A stretch of DNA of 64,000 nucleotides from Gracilariopsis chorda (GCA_003194525.1 NBIV01000015.1:372001-436000), one strand, 5' to 3'. Numbered from the stretch's first letter, positions 20,816 to 34,385 are shown. Program-made: numbers and translations. Notes: generated from the sequence alone by a model not told the origin.

Positions 20816-22858
20816 GTTAAAAATGCAATGTCAGGGCGTGTGGAGTCTGCGATATAGCAGATGGTGCCAAAGGCGGTTTGAGACACTGTTTGAACAGCAG
20901 GGAAGACTGATGGTGAGGATACGGGACTTTCACATTGAAGCCCTTCTGTGAAGGTTAAAGTGATATAATTGCAGCTAGTGAGATGGAGAAGGGAGGCAAC
21001 TTCGTCCATGAGGTGATTGTGATGAAGGCGGAAGCTACGTTTGGAGTATTCGAAATTCCAGCCAATTTATTCCGTTGAGCGGCCAAGGTTTTTGATGGTG
21101 TACTTCTGGCGAAGGGTTGCAGAGACATCTCGGGGAAGCTTGGGATGCGATGACTCTGCAAGAAAGTCGTTGGTTGTTTTGGCGACGAGGATGTATCCGT
21201 CGGGGTACTGACGGTAAAAAGGGTTAGAATCCGATTTCAGGGGCGTGTAGTTATTGGCAGAAAGATGTTGATACAGTCCTTTGGTATAAATGAAAGAGGC
21301 TGGAGGTGTGTCATAGAGGTTGCAAATCAGTTTACCCGAACGCTCCTTATGCTTGAAGGAGCCATCAAAGCGTGGTGGTTGACTGATGAAGACAGTTTTG
21401 TCGTTCTCACAGCTTTTGTGGAGGTAGTCACACTTGATTTCTATGTGTTCAATGTGGAGGTTGAGCTGTGCAGCAAGTGACAAGAGAATGCGATTAGTGG
21501 TCTTGTAGAGAATTGTATTATGCAGTAGGTTGTGGATCGAAATGCTCATTGGGGATTATGTGGTCTCCACGAACAGTACAGCGGGCCTTCCGAGCGGTGT
21601 TTTCATTGGTGGGAGAGATTGTGTACTGGTACTGCATTGTGGTGGGAATGGTTTTGGTGTGGTGTGGAAGGTCGGACGTCAAGTGGATGGAACCCATGTC
21701 GTCAGGCTGATAGAGCTCGGCGTCGTGAGAAATGGCCCAATGGTGTGCACCAGGATAGCGAGAGGCTTCCTATCTGGATCGTGGGGGTCGAGGTGTATGG
21801 GTGACTTCCAAGGGTATCGCGTCGAATGAGCGAAAGAGGGTGGCGCATGGATCATCGGTGGGGTGGTAGGGTTGTGTGGTCTGCGGCGATTGCGACGTGG
21901 ACGTGGGAGATTTTTCATTGTCTGTGGAAGTGGAGGGGTCATAAATCGGTATGGTATCGAGCTTCATGAAGCACATACGGTTTTTTGGACCAAAGTAGCT
22001 TGTTGAAGGCGGTTCGTATACTCACGTATAGTTGATGGTGGGGAGCCGGCCATGATCATGGAAAGTTGGTAGAAGTCGGGATTGGACTTTAGTCCGTTGA
22101 TGAGATACTTGACCGTTGTGCGCTCATCGGATATATTTGGGAACTCAGCTTTGAGCATCTTCCTGCGAAGAGAGAGATTTTGGGTAACATAGGCTTTGAT
22201 TGTCTTGTCAAAGGTGAGTATAATGCTCCGTGCCTCGGAGTCGAGCGGATCGTGATCCTTCATGTTATTTTGACGGACGTGGTGAGATAAAACACGTATA
22301 ATCTGAAACGGGGACTTTTTGAGAATTTCAGTGGGAATTTGTTTGATGATACTGTTTGGAAGGCTTTGCATAATCAAAGCTTTCACCTTATAGGCTTTCT
22401 TAGTATGACAGGCAGCAGCAGCGGGGTCCACTGGGGCTGCAATTTCAGATTGGAGAAGATATTCTGCATCTAGCAAGGTGGAGTGGATAACTAAAGCATC
22501 TTTACAGAATTGGAAGTTGGTGTACGAGAGAGTGTGCTGATAAAGCTGAGAGAGCGAGTCCATGATAGATGGAGTAGAGCTAGGGGAAATGGCAGCGACT
22601 GAGAGGCTGGTGGAGAAAGATTCTTCGTGGAGAGTTCGACAGTTGTGAAGGAGATCCTGAGGATAAGAGTGTTCGTTAGATCTTTCTGTCGTTGGAGGAA
22701 TCTTGAGAGTATGGCGGTGATCTGAGCTTCTCCCGGGTCCATAACTTGTGGTGACAGAAGAGATGCCTAGGGACGGCGCCGGTCAAGATGGTGACCCTGG
22801 GTGTTTTTATGGGCGGATGGGCTCCTGGAACGTGTTCAGGTGTGTGCGCGTTGCCACA

Positions 22859-23199
22859 CAGTGCGCGTTGGACGAACTGATATTTATTGTCGCATATGGA
22901 GCCCCTTTTGGCGGCATTTCTGCAGCCCCATAGAAAAATTGAACCACAGCATCAACGGGGGCAATATTGCTTGCACCTGATTGGCTAGCACCGCAATTAA
23001 CTTTACGCGTTGACTCCAGTGCAAACGACTCAGTGCCATTCCGAACAGAGCCTGATATGCTTGGATATCATTGATATTGTTTCAATACAAGATGAAGCGG
23101 CCTTTGGCCCCGCGCGGCGCTGCACGCCACGGTGGAAGAGTGATAAAAAGCGGTAGGAAGAAAAAGAAGGGTGGAGAAAGCAAAAGCAGAAAAGCAAGT
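22859..23199. other. Probable 3' terminal region of the Helitron
   Basis: Noncoding sequence between the E2 LTR and the C-terminal end of the Helitron helicase. It contains a GC-rich stretch (about 23096-23131) similar to the GC-rich heads of the tandem modules at 18.3-20.2 kb. I could not fix an exact Helitron terminus (CTRR end preceded by a hairpin). Confidence 0.35.
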
Positions 23200-24477
23200 A
23201 CTTTAATTCAACGAACGAAGAAAGCAAGAAATATGATTACGGTTGTGGTACGGTTTTGGAAGAATGCAGAACTGAATGGCTTTGGGCAGGACTCGCTTCG
23301 GGATAGCCACAGGCATAGGATGAATTGTCTGCGCATTTCAGGATGTAAGTGGTGGGTCATGCAGGAGGAGGAAATGATCATGCCTTCCAACGCGCAAAAA
23401 TGCCACGTACAACTGAACGGCGCAGAAGAAGTTGGACTGCACACTCACAATCAAGCTATCCGAGGTCTTTCCTTGTCCTCTGTAGACGGTTGCTGCAAAC
23501 GCGAGGAGGATGGTACACTGCCCTCAAATTATGCGAATGTCTGCGAAACAAAACTTAAGTCGATACGATGCAAGAGCTGTTCTTCCAGCACCTGTCCGTT
23601 CTCGTCGAATCGAGCCACCTGCATCGTAAACTGATCCAGACCCACGACCAAGAGGAGCTTTCCACTGACCACAACGGGATACAGCACGTTCCGAGTGACC
23701 ATAACTGGCACACTAATCTTCAAGTCCAAATTATGGGGCGGTACTCCAGTGGGAGCATATCGATATGCAAACGTAAGAACGATAGTACTGACGATGTCGG
23801 ACTCTGGGTTCTGTCCACGACCAGTTTGTAAAGTTGTGGCGAAGGAAGAGTGACGCGCTCACCAGGAAACAGATCCAGTGCTGCCGCATTATGTTCATTG
23901 ACCAACTGATTTGTGGGCGCAATGAGTATTTTCCTGGGATCCACATCCTCCTTGCGTCGTGTTCTGAGCCACTTTCACAGGAATTGGTAAGCAGTTTGCA
24001 TGCCACCGGTATATCTGAGTGGTAGTGGAGCGTTTTTGGATATTTTGTTGCGTGCAATAGAACCTAATAGTTACACAAATGCCAGATCGGTGGCATGGCG
24101 TACTTTTTTGATGAGGTAGAGCACTTCAACTGAGCAGAATGTCCACAGATCACTCTTACATGGCAACTCGTTGAGAATGTTTGTGTACACTCGTCTCACA
24201 TTTCCACTCGAATCAGCCTCCATGTACACCTGCAGCTCTACTGGACGCAGCTGGGAGTAGTCGCCGGGTAGAACGATGGTGAATCCCCCCAATAAATGTG
24301 GGCTTTCCATTTCACTGCAGCAAAGGTCTTTGAGCAACGCATCCATGAGTTCGAAGAGCTTTCTTGAGAGCATGTACGCCTCATCCAATACAAGCAGTTT
24401 CATTTCGAGTAGAAGTTCCGAACGTTGAGCTCGGGGTCCGCATTGGGACAATGTGGCTGTTTTGCTGCTTGTACTGT
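23200..24477 (-). pseudogene. Helitron Rep-helicase, C-terminal helicase part
   Basis: Pif1-type helicase motifs of Helitrons in order on the minus strand: Walker B region KLLVLDEAYMLSRKLFE (about 24360-24410), GGFTIVLPGDYSQLRPV (about 24240-24290), a block with ILIAPTNQLVNEHNAAALD (about 23880-23940), then MVTRNVLYPVV and FDENGQVLEE (about 23560-23710), and finally YRGQGKTSDSL and CAVQLYVAFLRVGR (about 23390-23500). Blocks are separated by frame changes, so it is inactive. The N-terminal portion of the same gene resumes at 37257, across the inserted element E3. Confidence 0.8.
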
Positions 24478-24482
24478 CCTTA

Positions 24483-25423
24483 TTGTAGTGCAAAACAAGA
24501 AGGTTGAGTATCACACTCAAGTTTTCTGTGGTTTTGCTCCCTGTGGAGGCAGACCCAGTCACAGAGCCCTCTGCATGCCTGTAATACGGGCCCAACTCCG
24601 TAAGTATTTTGGATTGACCACAGAGGTGGATAAAGAAAGGTGAACTGGAACCAGAAAGACGGTAAAACCAGAGACTGGTGTGCCACACGATGCAGTGGTT
24701 TAGAATATACCCGGTGAAGGGGGCCTTCCGAGGACGGGGAAAAACCACCCGACGGGTCGTGTGGAAAGCGAAAAAAGACCCAACGGAGGGTGCACATGCA
24801 CGGGATGTAGCGGACAAAGTACTCAATACAGGGGCGATACCAGTACCACACGGTAGATAATATGACACGACATTTATAACACAGAGGATCTGTATGCTTA
24901 CGGAGTGATTGAATTGAGCGAACCGAATGCAGTGACTCTGCGTGAGTAGTAGTGCGCAACGACGTCACAATCCAGAGCCGGATATCTCAGGTCGAACTGA
25001 ACCATTATGAATGACCGACATTTCGGGTTAACTTTACTTAGTGCTAGCGACGACGAAGTAGCGCTCACGAAAGAAAGCACACTACCATAATAAACTATAA
25101 TAATGAAATACAATAGTACACACCTCCTCAGGTCCACACAAATGGCCAGGCCAGTGTCAGGCACCATGCGGGGTCAACCCAAGTAAAACATAACACTACA
25201 GCATGGTGCTGTCGCACACGCGCACACGCGCACACGCGTCCACTCATCCTGCAATCCAATTCTAGATTCCTACCTTCCAAGCTGAAACTTCACATAGTAA
25301 ACGATCCTGTTCGCCTCATCTTTTACGGTTCCAACGCATATGTGGTAGAGCCCTCACTGTAACGGCGTCGCGCTCCTATGAGTAGCATCATCACGATTTC
25401 CCCTCATTTCGCGCTGCACCACA
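24483..25423 (-). repeat. E3 3' LTR
   Basis: 941 bp, in direct orientation with the copy at 36324-37251. The conserved central block around 24700-24860 (AATACAGGGGCGATACCAGT and flanks) is nearly identical in both. It contains a CACACGCG run near 25216-25237. The purine tract follows at 25424-25437. Confidence 0.85.
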
Positions 25424-25429
25424 TCTCCC

Positions 25430-28400
25430 CCTCCTTAGCCGAGGATTACTGCGTTCTTCGAGGGCAACTTGCAGCCGGAAAAATGCTGAAGTAACAGACT
25501 CATGATGAGTTCTTCCAATATTCTAGTTCCTTGCAATTCAGGCGATACACGCCAGATAGCCGAAGCGTCAAACTCGAACTCGAGTAATACTTTGGAATAC
25601 CAACTGCGAACTTCTCCGGGGATGCCAACGAACTTTTCGTCCAACCCTCTCCCGGGTGCCTCCCGCTCTGCTGGTCCTTCCCAACCACCGCCAATGAGCG
25701 TGCACGAGATGACTGGTTTCCTTTTGGCTCCATTGCCGCAACCCCCGACTGGTCCTACATTGGATCCATTGGTCGTGGCCTGGAATTCAGAAGAACCGAC
25801 GCCAGTGACGATCAAGGCTCTGGGTTGGGTGTCAAAGGATACGCTCCGCGTACGCAATCCCCTGCGGGATAGTTATCTTTTCTCGAGAGCGCCGTGGTTC
25901 TACCCCGAAGCGGTTAAAAATCACGTGCTGATCTCTTCGTACCATACCAATGGTCTATTACCAGGTGGGTTACCTATTGACATATTCAAATTCCCCAATT
26001 GGATAGGTCGCATAGCGATCGACGCGCATTTGTTGAGGATCCATGACCAAAATTGTGAAACCTTAGACAAGGCCCGTGAAGAGATGAAGAAGCTTGCGTA
26101 CAAACAGCTAAGCCGTGCATGGAATGTGGGCGCGGTACTGTACCGGTATAGATTCGACGTAGCGAGATACCTAACATACGGTGAACTCTCCTACGGAGAC
26201 CACTGGCTACATTCGACCCCTCGCTGTTTAACGGGAGTATCGTTCGTATGGTACCCGATATGCTCTGCTTAGCATAGCCCCTCCTTCGAGCGGAGTTCAG
26301 ATACATACGCCGAGCCGTTACAATCGACAGGTTGGCGAGTTATATCCGGTTTGAGCGGAAAGCGGGATCCCGCCACGGATACTTGATCCCATACGTGAAC
26401 ATCGGAACAGATCGATACCAGCCGCAGGCTTTCGACGGGCGTTCCGTGCCCTTACCAATTTGGTGGTCTCGTGTTGAAGTATCCAAATCGTGTTACCTAG
26501 GACTTCCTCCTTGTCTTACGTATGTGGCGTCCCGCATGCTCATCATTCCGAGGTCTGAGTACTGCTCGTTATTACTCGCCGAGTGCGCTCCTGGCGTTGC
26601 ATTTTTCACCCTTTGGGAAGCATATGACCATTGTAGGGTTTGGTGCCTACCTTCGTACCCCCGACAGGTAATTCGAACACTGAATCTCCACGGCGTTCTC
26701 GGTTCCAAAGAGAACGTGGATGAACTGTATTACATCCTGGATGTGGTTGATCAGGTCAACTGGAACAATGTTTCGTACAGTAATCGCGCGATGGGTAACC
26801 GTTCTCCCTATGACCGATCTTCGGGTCGTCAGCATTCAGGAGCTGGGGATTTCATCTATTCCGACCCATAGGAAGGGTGTGAGACGTTGCGTGTTCAAGC
26901 GTTAATGTTAACCAGCGCCCCACCCGTGACTCCTGAGGATCACCTCACTAGATTCGTCCTCAATGATGATTACCATACACCGGTTCGGCTCGAAGATCCA
27001 ATGTTGGATGATGAAGCGAGTGCGCTCGGTGGTGCGGACCCCGTGGCGGGTGTGAACCCTTCGGGTGGCGGCGTTGCCGAAGCATCCGCTACAGGAGCCA
27101 TAGCACCATCCGGTTGGAATCTGGAAAGCCAGCAGAGTGCCCACACCCCACTGCGATATCTGTCGAAGGCAGGGCATCGCGAGCTAACCTGTTAAATCTG
27201 GGTATCCCAGTTCCGCCTGGTATGAGTGACGTGAGCCAGCTGATAGCGTTCGCAGCGCAGCATACGCCAGGAGAGTCAAAACAGGGTAGTGTCGGTCCCT
27301 AATCGGGAGTGTAGCAACCTAGCGGTACTTGATCACCTAGTGATAGGTCTTCTGAACACAGAGTAAACAAACTTGTGCCTTCATACTTCTTCTTTTTCTC
27401 ACTTCTTACTTCTTCATCATCGTGTACTTCTTGCTTCTTCTTCATACACAGTTAATTTGGTGAAACCATCAATTCGGTGAGTAAAGGGGAATACGGCTGG
27501 AACCTCCAATATTATCAGAGTTCTCAACCCATCACTCTTCTCGAGTCCCTTTACATACTGCGTCCCGGTAGTATCAACGTCATGTGGGATCTTACCAAGT
27601 GTGTTTATCCAACTTGCGCATTATCCCAGGATGATGAGAGAGCCGACCGGGTCCTACGGTGGTGAGATATAATCATGGACCTTGGGAGGTCCTCTATAGA
27701 TTCCCATGTATCCTTCTCGGGTGGATATCCATACCAACGCATGAGATACTGCAGTACTCCATCGCGAGTTTCATGATGTACGTGTTAGGAACAGAGGTGC
27801 AGTGGTTGAATTGGTTGGAAGTCAATGGTGATGATCCAAGTTAGAAGTTCGGAACATCCATCGGGGTTTATATAGAGTTTCTAGTCTATTCTTATCAGTG
27901 CCACTAGTCGATGAGAATTCGTGCGAGTTAAACGGTATGACGGTTGGTGTTCGTGCTGGCCTCCGTACGCGACCGGTTTACCGGGTTCAATGCCAGATCT
28001 AATCGTTTGATGACTTGGCAAATTCCATCAATGCTGATGACTTGTCACCAGACAAGGTCTTGATGATTTGGCAAGGACCCAGGATGCTGGTGATGACATG
28101 GCACGACTCTCTTGGGAATCTTCCATGACCGTTCGATCCCTGCTGTACCGTGTGAAGTGTCTGTCAACGTTGTGAGCAGTTAGCAACGTTTACTTTAGAG
28201 CCAATATGCCCACTTGTTCAACCAAGACTTCTTTGACATGAACATGTTGTCATGTCATATTGACAGGGTGTCACGAAGATCTCAACTCGGCTTTGAGGCA
28301 AGTTTGGCATGGCAAATTGGTAACCGATTTCTTCAGCAGATCGAGTAGAATAAAACTAGCTGGTTTTTGCACCTTAAAGCTGATCCTAGAGCCAACTATA

Positions 28401-28436
28401 TTCAAAGAAAGGTAAATAAATAACTAATTCTAACAG
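25430..28436 (+). mobile_element. E4: unclassified repeat family with gag-like ORF
   Basis: A plus-strand region inside E3. A 256-residue frame (25502-26272) and further frames at 26332-26871 and about 27477-27841 are protein-like but match no family I recognise. The last frame ends QWLNWLEVNGDDPS. A pyrimidine-rich run ending in CAG near 27380-27450 looks like a splice acceptor. The tail from 27785 to 28436 recurs at 44035-44702, and part of the first frame recurs at 45332-45541, so this is a multicopy family. It may be a retroelement of unusual type. It is broken here. The left end is uncertain; it is placed next to the E3 purine tract. Confidence 0.45.
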
Positions 28437-29161
28437 TACGATACGTTTCACGACGAACTCCTGTGAATACACTTCTGTGTTCTGCATCACCATGACGCGT
28501 ACCATGGGCTGTTTTCTCTTCTGCAACCCAAATTAGGGCTCGGGGCACCACCAGGGGCGATGCTAACCCTCTTGGAGAGCGGTGACAGCTTCATGACTTC
28601 GTCGTATTTCGTCGCGGCGACGATATGACAACTCATGTTATAGACGTCCAAACGGCAGTCTGGAAAGTTTCTTTGAAATTACGCACTTTCACGAGTACAA
28701 CGAGCTGAAGAACGTTTGTCATGGGTGAATACACGTGTAATGGTGGCGTCGGAGATCTGAGAGATTCTCCTTATCCACGCGGATGTACCTTTGGGACAGT
28801 GACACTCACACACTGCACTCACTGCGCCAGGGTGGCGGTTCACTGAACACGGTGCTTTTGCCACCATCCGATTGGTGGTCAAGTCCACGACAGCCAAAAG
28901 ATTACTGTGCGTCACCAAATGGTGTTCCGTTTGTGAACCGTCACCACCGAGCGCGTTCACACGCGCCGGCGTTCTCTGGCACTGTAATCCGGTTCTCTGT
29001 ATTTGCCAACAGCAAGGCTATCACTGCGTAGACCATTGCGTCCAATGTTACCAATGAAGGTATGAATTGTGCCCAAAAGTTCTCAGAATTGACTTCAGTA
29101 ATATCACGGAGCTTTGTTGTTCTCTACACAACGAGATCGACCAACTTAGCTTGCGATCGCC
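28437..29161. other. Unassigned interior of E3
   Basis: Lies between the E4 tail and the end of the E3 pol relic. I see no motif, repeat or convincing frame in it. Confidence 0.4.
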
Positions 29162-32100
29162 TTAAGAAACCGCATATGGGTCTGTAGAGACCGTCTTCTT
29201 GGTGGGTCTCACAAATTCGCGAGTGCGATTGTCCTTCTTCGTTGAGGATGATGCTTTGACAACAAAATTTCTGTTACCAGTAGTGTCTTCCCGTAATGAG
29301 GTAGTCTGATCTTTACTGACGTTACTCTCTTTGAGTTGAGGCATAGCTTCTCTTATACCTCGAAGGTTCGGTTTCTTATTAGAAGTTCCTCCCTCTGGAG
29401 CCGGCGCAGCGTTGCGACGAGATCCAGCGAGTAGATTTCCCAGTGACAGCGATACATAGACGGCGATTTCACCAGCACCCACCCCCTCCTCAGCCGGAGC
29501 TGGGGAAGGGGAAAGAAATTCAGGGAGGGATGTTCCCCGATTTAGTACTTGCGGATTATTCCTCTGTGTAACACGAGACTCAAAGGGTTGAGAATCCATT
29601 GCAAAGGTTGATCGGCTAAACCGCGATCCGATGTTGGAAGAACCGCAGCGTGCGAGGACGTAGAAGTCGTACCCTGGTGTTAATTCGATTGAGATAGCTT
29701 TGAAAGCGTCGCAGGAGCCATAACCACTTCCATGTTAAGATTAAAAGCGTCGGCGACGCGATCGCGTGATATCTGTTCGTGTTGATTGTTAATGTACAAC
29801 ACAACTGTGTTCGCATCAGTACATACCACTCGATAAGGTCCATCTACAGTTCAGGAGAGCTTAAGACATCGTTTTTTCTCATAATTACAGTACTCTTTGC
29901 GTACGAATAGAAAGTGGTTTGTGGCAACCTTTGGAAGGGGTGTACGAACTTTGCTATCGCAATTACGCTTGTACGCGTTCTGAGCTTTCGTCATAGCTTT
30001 CCAAGCCATCATTACTATCGTTGTTAGCCATCGGTTCTACGATTCACGCTATAAAACTGGCAAACGGTACTTTGAGACAGTATGTTGTGCCTCGATAGCC
30101 ACAGGTGGTTGGACACGGGACAAGACCAGCTCAAAAGTGAAAACAAAGTAACCCGATGAACCTGGTTATTGTAGGCATACGTGATAGCGTCGGTGTAGAA
30201 GTCCCATTCCTTGGGGTGATCCACCATATAGGATCTTAATACATCAAGCATTGTACGATTAAATCGTTCTACCTGCTCATTGCTTTGGGGGTGATAGTTC
30301 GTTATGAACACGTTCGTGATCGTCAAGATTCGACAAACATGCTGGAAAAACTTAGAAGTGAACTGGCCTCCATTAGCTGAGAGCAGATTAACGGGTGGAC
30401 TGTATAAGAAGACCCAGTGAGTGACAAAAGCTTCCGCCACTGCACTAGCAGTAATCCGTTTCAACTTCTCTGTCCGTACCAGGTTAGAAAACCGATCGGG
30501 TATGATAATTAAGAACTTTTCCTCGAGGTGTTCGAATTTGCTCTCCAAGTATATCGATGAAAACGAATTCTAGTGGTGCCCGAGCTGGGAATAATGTTGA
30601 ATTCTTAGAGTACTTACGTAGCTTCACGTTATTCTTAGCACACTCCGTACAAGAACAGCAAACTGCATAGCAGTCAAATGCCATAGCCGGCCAGTAGAAG
30701 TTCTTTCTGAGGTTTAAGTATAATTTTCAACCTCCAGGGTGAGCTTTTAACTTCACATAGTGGGATATATATAAAACTCGCTGTTGCAATGAGTGCAGTA
30801 CCACAATTTGTGGTGTAGATTCGACCTTTCTAACCAGATATCCTTCATCATTCACCACGAACGGTATTCGACCTCCTCATGTGAGGTGTGCTCAAATTTG
30901 CGTGCAGAACGAATCCAACTGTTGTTCACGGAGCATCTTTTCCGGAGCAATAGGTACAAATAAATCAGCCGGTGGTTTCCAGTTTTCGATAGACAGTATA
31001 TCTTCACATGCATCATCCGGAAGGATTTCAGCACTTCCATGTAGGTCTCCAACCATGAAGCACGGTATATCCAGATCCGCTGTCGGTTCTGCTTCTGCAT
31101 TACTTCATAGTCAGGATAACGCACCGGCGTGAGCATCAGAGGATCCTTTCTTCTATAGTATATCGAAATCTAACTACAATAGGCGTAAGCGCCAACGTAT
31201 CAAGCGACTGGAAGGTTCAGTGATCTCCAAAAGCCAACGTAGAAACGCGTGATCCGTATATACTGTAAATTGAGTACCCATGAGGTAGGGTCGGATTGTT
31301 TTCAAAGCCTATAAAACTGCAAGACACTCTTTCTCAGAAACCGAGTAGTTACGTTCGTGCACGTTCAAACTTCTCGATCAGTATCCGATGGGATTTCTCA
31401 CACAGTCTTCCGTAATCTGAAATAGTGCACAACCAACCTGGTTATCACTGGCATCAGTGTTCACTTCATAGGGGAGTCCAAGTTTGGGAAGAGCTAAGAT
31501 TGGTGGTGAGGTAACAGCATCCACAAGCTTGGAGAAAGCAGTAGATTCTGCGTCACCAAAAGGTACCAAGTTCACTGGTTGCCCCTTTGTTAGGAGCCTG
31601 TAAGGGGAGCTGCAATGTCCGCAAAACAGGATACGAAACGTTGATATACGGTACAAAATCCAAGAAAGGATCTTAGTGCCGTTTGTGTTACCGGATGCTT
31701 AGCATTCTTGAGCGATTTAAATCGAACTTCACCCACAGAGAGTTGAACAAGACGAATGATATGTTCAAGGTTTTTCACATAATTTGTAAAGAACTCGTAT
31801 TTCTTCAACTTAAGAGTTATGTCTGCATCGTGCAGTACACGCATGACGTCGCGTACATGACTTAAATCCAAGTTTTCGAACTCCTCTAAAGGGTCTTTCT
31901 GTTCACAAAAGGGCGGTGCAATACCCTTTCGGGTTTCCATTGGTACTGAATTCGAGTATCCGGTCTTCGCTTGCGCGACTTCGGCTTTGCAAGCACCCTC
32001 TCCCTTCTTAGGTTCTGCGATACCGAGAAACTCAGCAAGAAGTAGCTTCGTCGGAACGATTGCTGCCGGATGCGGAAGAACAGAACCAAGTACTTGGATT

Positions 32101-33960
32101 TTGACTAAGCACTGGGTGTTTTGGCCAAAGTTAGCAACCAAGACCTGAAAAGGTTTGTCGGGCTCAACCGAGACAACACCATTCGCAAGTGCCAGTTGAC
32201 GATTGTCCTAAAGTGAAGGTAACGGTTGAATGACATGCACACCATGTTGCTTGGTAACAACTGACACCCAGGTCTGTGACTCTGGTGTTAATGCAACGGA
32301 CTTGCAAATACGAAGCTTCGTGGAAACTGGATTCATATCTGTAACCTCCTGTGCAGACAGTATCGGAACGCGCTTATGTGTAGCGCTTTTCAACGGTTTT
32401 CGTACAATTGACACTGTGGAGCCGTTTTCCATCTCCACTGCTTTCACACGAGAGCGAATAAATTCAGCAAAGCGATCACAGAAATCACAGCCGAATATTA
32501 CCGGTGCTACGAGCTTTTCGCATACAACGAAGTTCAGTTGTACTAGGCAAATTCCTGATCTCATCAGAAATGATATATACCCACAGGTCTTCAGCGGGTT
32601 GTTATTTGCATTGGCCATATTGATCTTGGGTACAACGCAAATGCTACCGCAAAGTTTCGGTGGTATCAAATCTGCGTGGATGAAGTTGGGTGCTGCTCCA
32701 GTATCAAGAAGAGACCACTGTCAAACCATGAAATGGTTGGAGCGGCCAAGGTCGGCATAAACTTTGTAGTTTCTCTTGGCCATCACCAAGACTCTATCCA
32801 GGAGACGGAGATTACAAGAACGTACCCACCGTCGACTTACAGCCATTACCTGGTCTGAGTCAACGTCTGTTTCAGCCATCATCCGGGTAAGGATTTTAGC
32901 AGCTGGAGATCGAAGCTATTCCGCCTCGGGCGTCTGCAATTTCGGCTCAGGAAACGACCCTCCCGAAGGGGAAACTCGGGAGATTAGTTTTTCGAAGCGG
33001 GTCGCACTGGATTGTGTAGATCGACCATTTTGCGGGACCCGATTGAATTCCATTCGCGGGTACTCCAACGTTAACCTAGTTACCAATGTTACGCGCTCGA
33101 ACGGAATTGTCTGCTGACACCTGATGCAGGTATGCTTGCAGGACATTCTGCAGTTCGTATGACGCACTCCTAACACGAGCCTTCTCCGCAGGCGTGAGGG
33201 CTTCGTACTGTGCGATGATCTTTACCCCTTCCCGCATGGGGAGGGTGCATTCGAGTGCAACATGACCACGTAGGTAGTAGATAAAACATATCAGCTGGCC
33301 TGAAGCATCGGATGGTCGATTTTCCACCCGACTTTGTCTTGAGTCCTTCCAAAACAGACGGGTGTGACGCGTACCGTTGGTCACATAAGCGAACAGAGCT
33401 TCTGGAACTCGAACGCCTCCATAACACGCAGGTTCTCCATCCGTGGTCGTAGTCGATGCCGACTGGAGATCCTTCGTTCCCAACCAGTCTGGGTCACTTC
33501 CAGCAATATGGATGTTGTCATTAAAACTGGTTGTGGCTCTATCGTGCAATAGAGATAACTAGGATGATCTTTCTACCTGAAGAGCTCTCGACGGTCGAGT
33601 TTTCACCGGATGTCGAGCACGATAAATATCTCCCTGCGCTTGGGCAAATTGAACCAATTCGAGGTAGGTAACTCTCCGTTTCTCTCCGAGATGGCAAGCA
33701 ACCAAAGTTCTTGTAGCATCTTCAAGACCATCAAAAAACATTGTGCAGCGTTCCTGGGTGGAATAAATATTACTGCAAGGGTGAAACGCCTTATTCAAAC
33801 GGGTCGAATACAACGTTTCAGTCTCTCCAGGCTTCCGCCTTTTATCGCGCAAAGCGAGTATTGCATTCTGTATAGCACTACCAGTTGTGTAGGACCTGAG
33901 AAGCTATTCGTCGGTGTTCTTGGAATGCTAGATAGAGGTACTAGATCGCAAGTTTCTTAG
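29162..33960 (-). pseudogene. E3 gag-pol relic
   Basis: Minus-strand relics parallel to E1. Gag capsid region with ILALRDKRRKPGETET (about 33560-33900). Nucleocapsid region (about 33076-33549). Protease-flanking region with NFVVCEKLVAPVIFGCDFC (about 32480-32540). Reverse transcriptase and RNase H parts (about 31140-32141). Integrase zinc region and core with NQVHRVT, VERFNRTMLD and FVTHWVFLYSPP (about 30024-30700). A linker runs down to 29162. It is a fossil with many breaks. Its resemblance to E1 shows the two are related Gypsy lineages. Confidence 0.85.
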
Positions 33961-34148
33961 GCAAAAGCTCAAAAATACTACGAAAATCATAGATTCTGCT
34001 AGTTTCTGGCGCTTGCCAAGTAAAAGAAAATTCTTTTTGGAATTCACACTTCCATATCTTACAGAGCCTTGCCTCACCTGCACTGCGCATCGCTAGTTTC
34101 AAGTTTGGAGAAAGTTTATTCTCCACTAAAAGCTAGATACAGATCTCA

Positions 34149-34183
34149 AAATGGCGCTGGCCACGCAGTGGCCAGCGCCATTT
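34149..34183. repeat. Perfect 16-bp hairpin
   Basis: Arms 34149-34164 and 34168-34183 are perfectly complementary, with a 3-base loop GCA. It is the strongest short palindrome noticed in the window. It sits between the E3 gag relic and the purine-rich ORF region, near a possible junction. Confidence 0.85.
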
Positions 34184-34385
34184 CGAGCACCCAACCAAAA
34201 CTAACATTTTTATTTCCATCTTTTGAATTTCAAACTTCATACTGCCCTTGTTTGACTTGCAACTCATCCTCAGGAACTCATCTGGGCAGCTGTCTCCGTT
34301 CTCACACACCCGACACACCGCGCATCAGATTCCCATACCACCCATTCCGTCGTCCTAACAGCCCCAACGACACTCCTAAACATCA

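Larger units (their letters stand above)
17153..22858 (-). mobile_element. E2: broken Ty1/Copia element with nested insertion
   Basis: A minus-strand Copia fossil. Terminal repeats at 17153-17338 (3' LTR) and 22747-22858 (shorter 5' LTR) share about 100 bases including CAGGGACGGCGCCGGTCA-like sequence. A purine tract (GGTGGGGGAGAG on the minus strand) abuts the 3' LTR. Recognisable parts are a Copia-type Gag region (about 21964-22740, starting right after the LTR), reverse transcriptase (about 20816-21710, with KTTNRILLSLAAQLNL), and RNase H (about 17341-17700, with STCDAEYIAAAQA and DVLTKPL). It is broken at several places. A solo LTR of the E3 family (17959-20815) is inserted between RT and RNase H. 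No clear target duplication is seen, so the outer ends are uncertain. Confidence 0.85.

Noticed and set aside
23200-24477. Host Pif1 DNA helicase gene
   Set aside because: The motif set matches, but the Rep HUH region on the same strand beyond E3 and the interrupted frames point to a Helitron Rep-helicase.
24483-25423. Solo LTR interpretation of the 24.5-kb repeat
   Set aside because: The 36324-37251 copy is in the same orientation, the CCTAT duplications are at the outer edges only, and a purine tract and a Gypsy interior lie between, so the two are one element's LTR pair.
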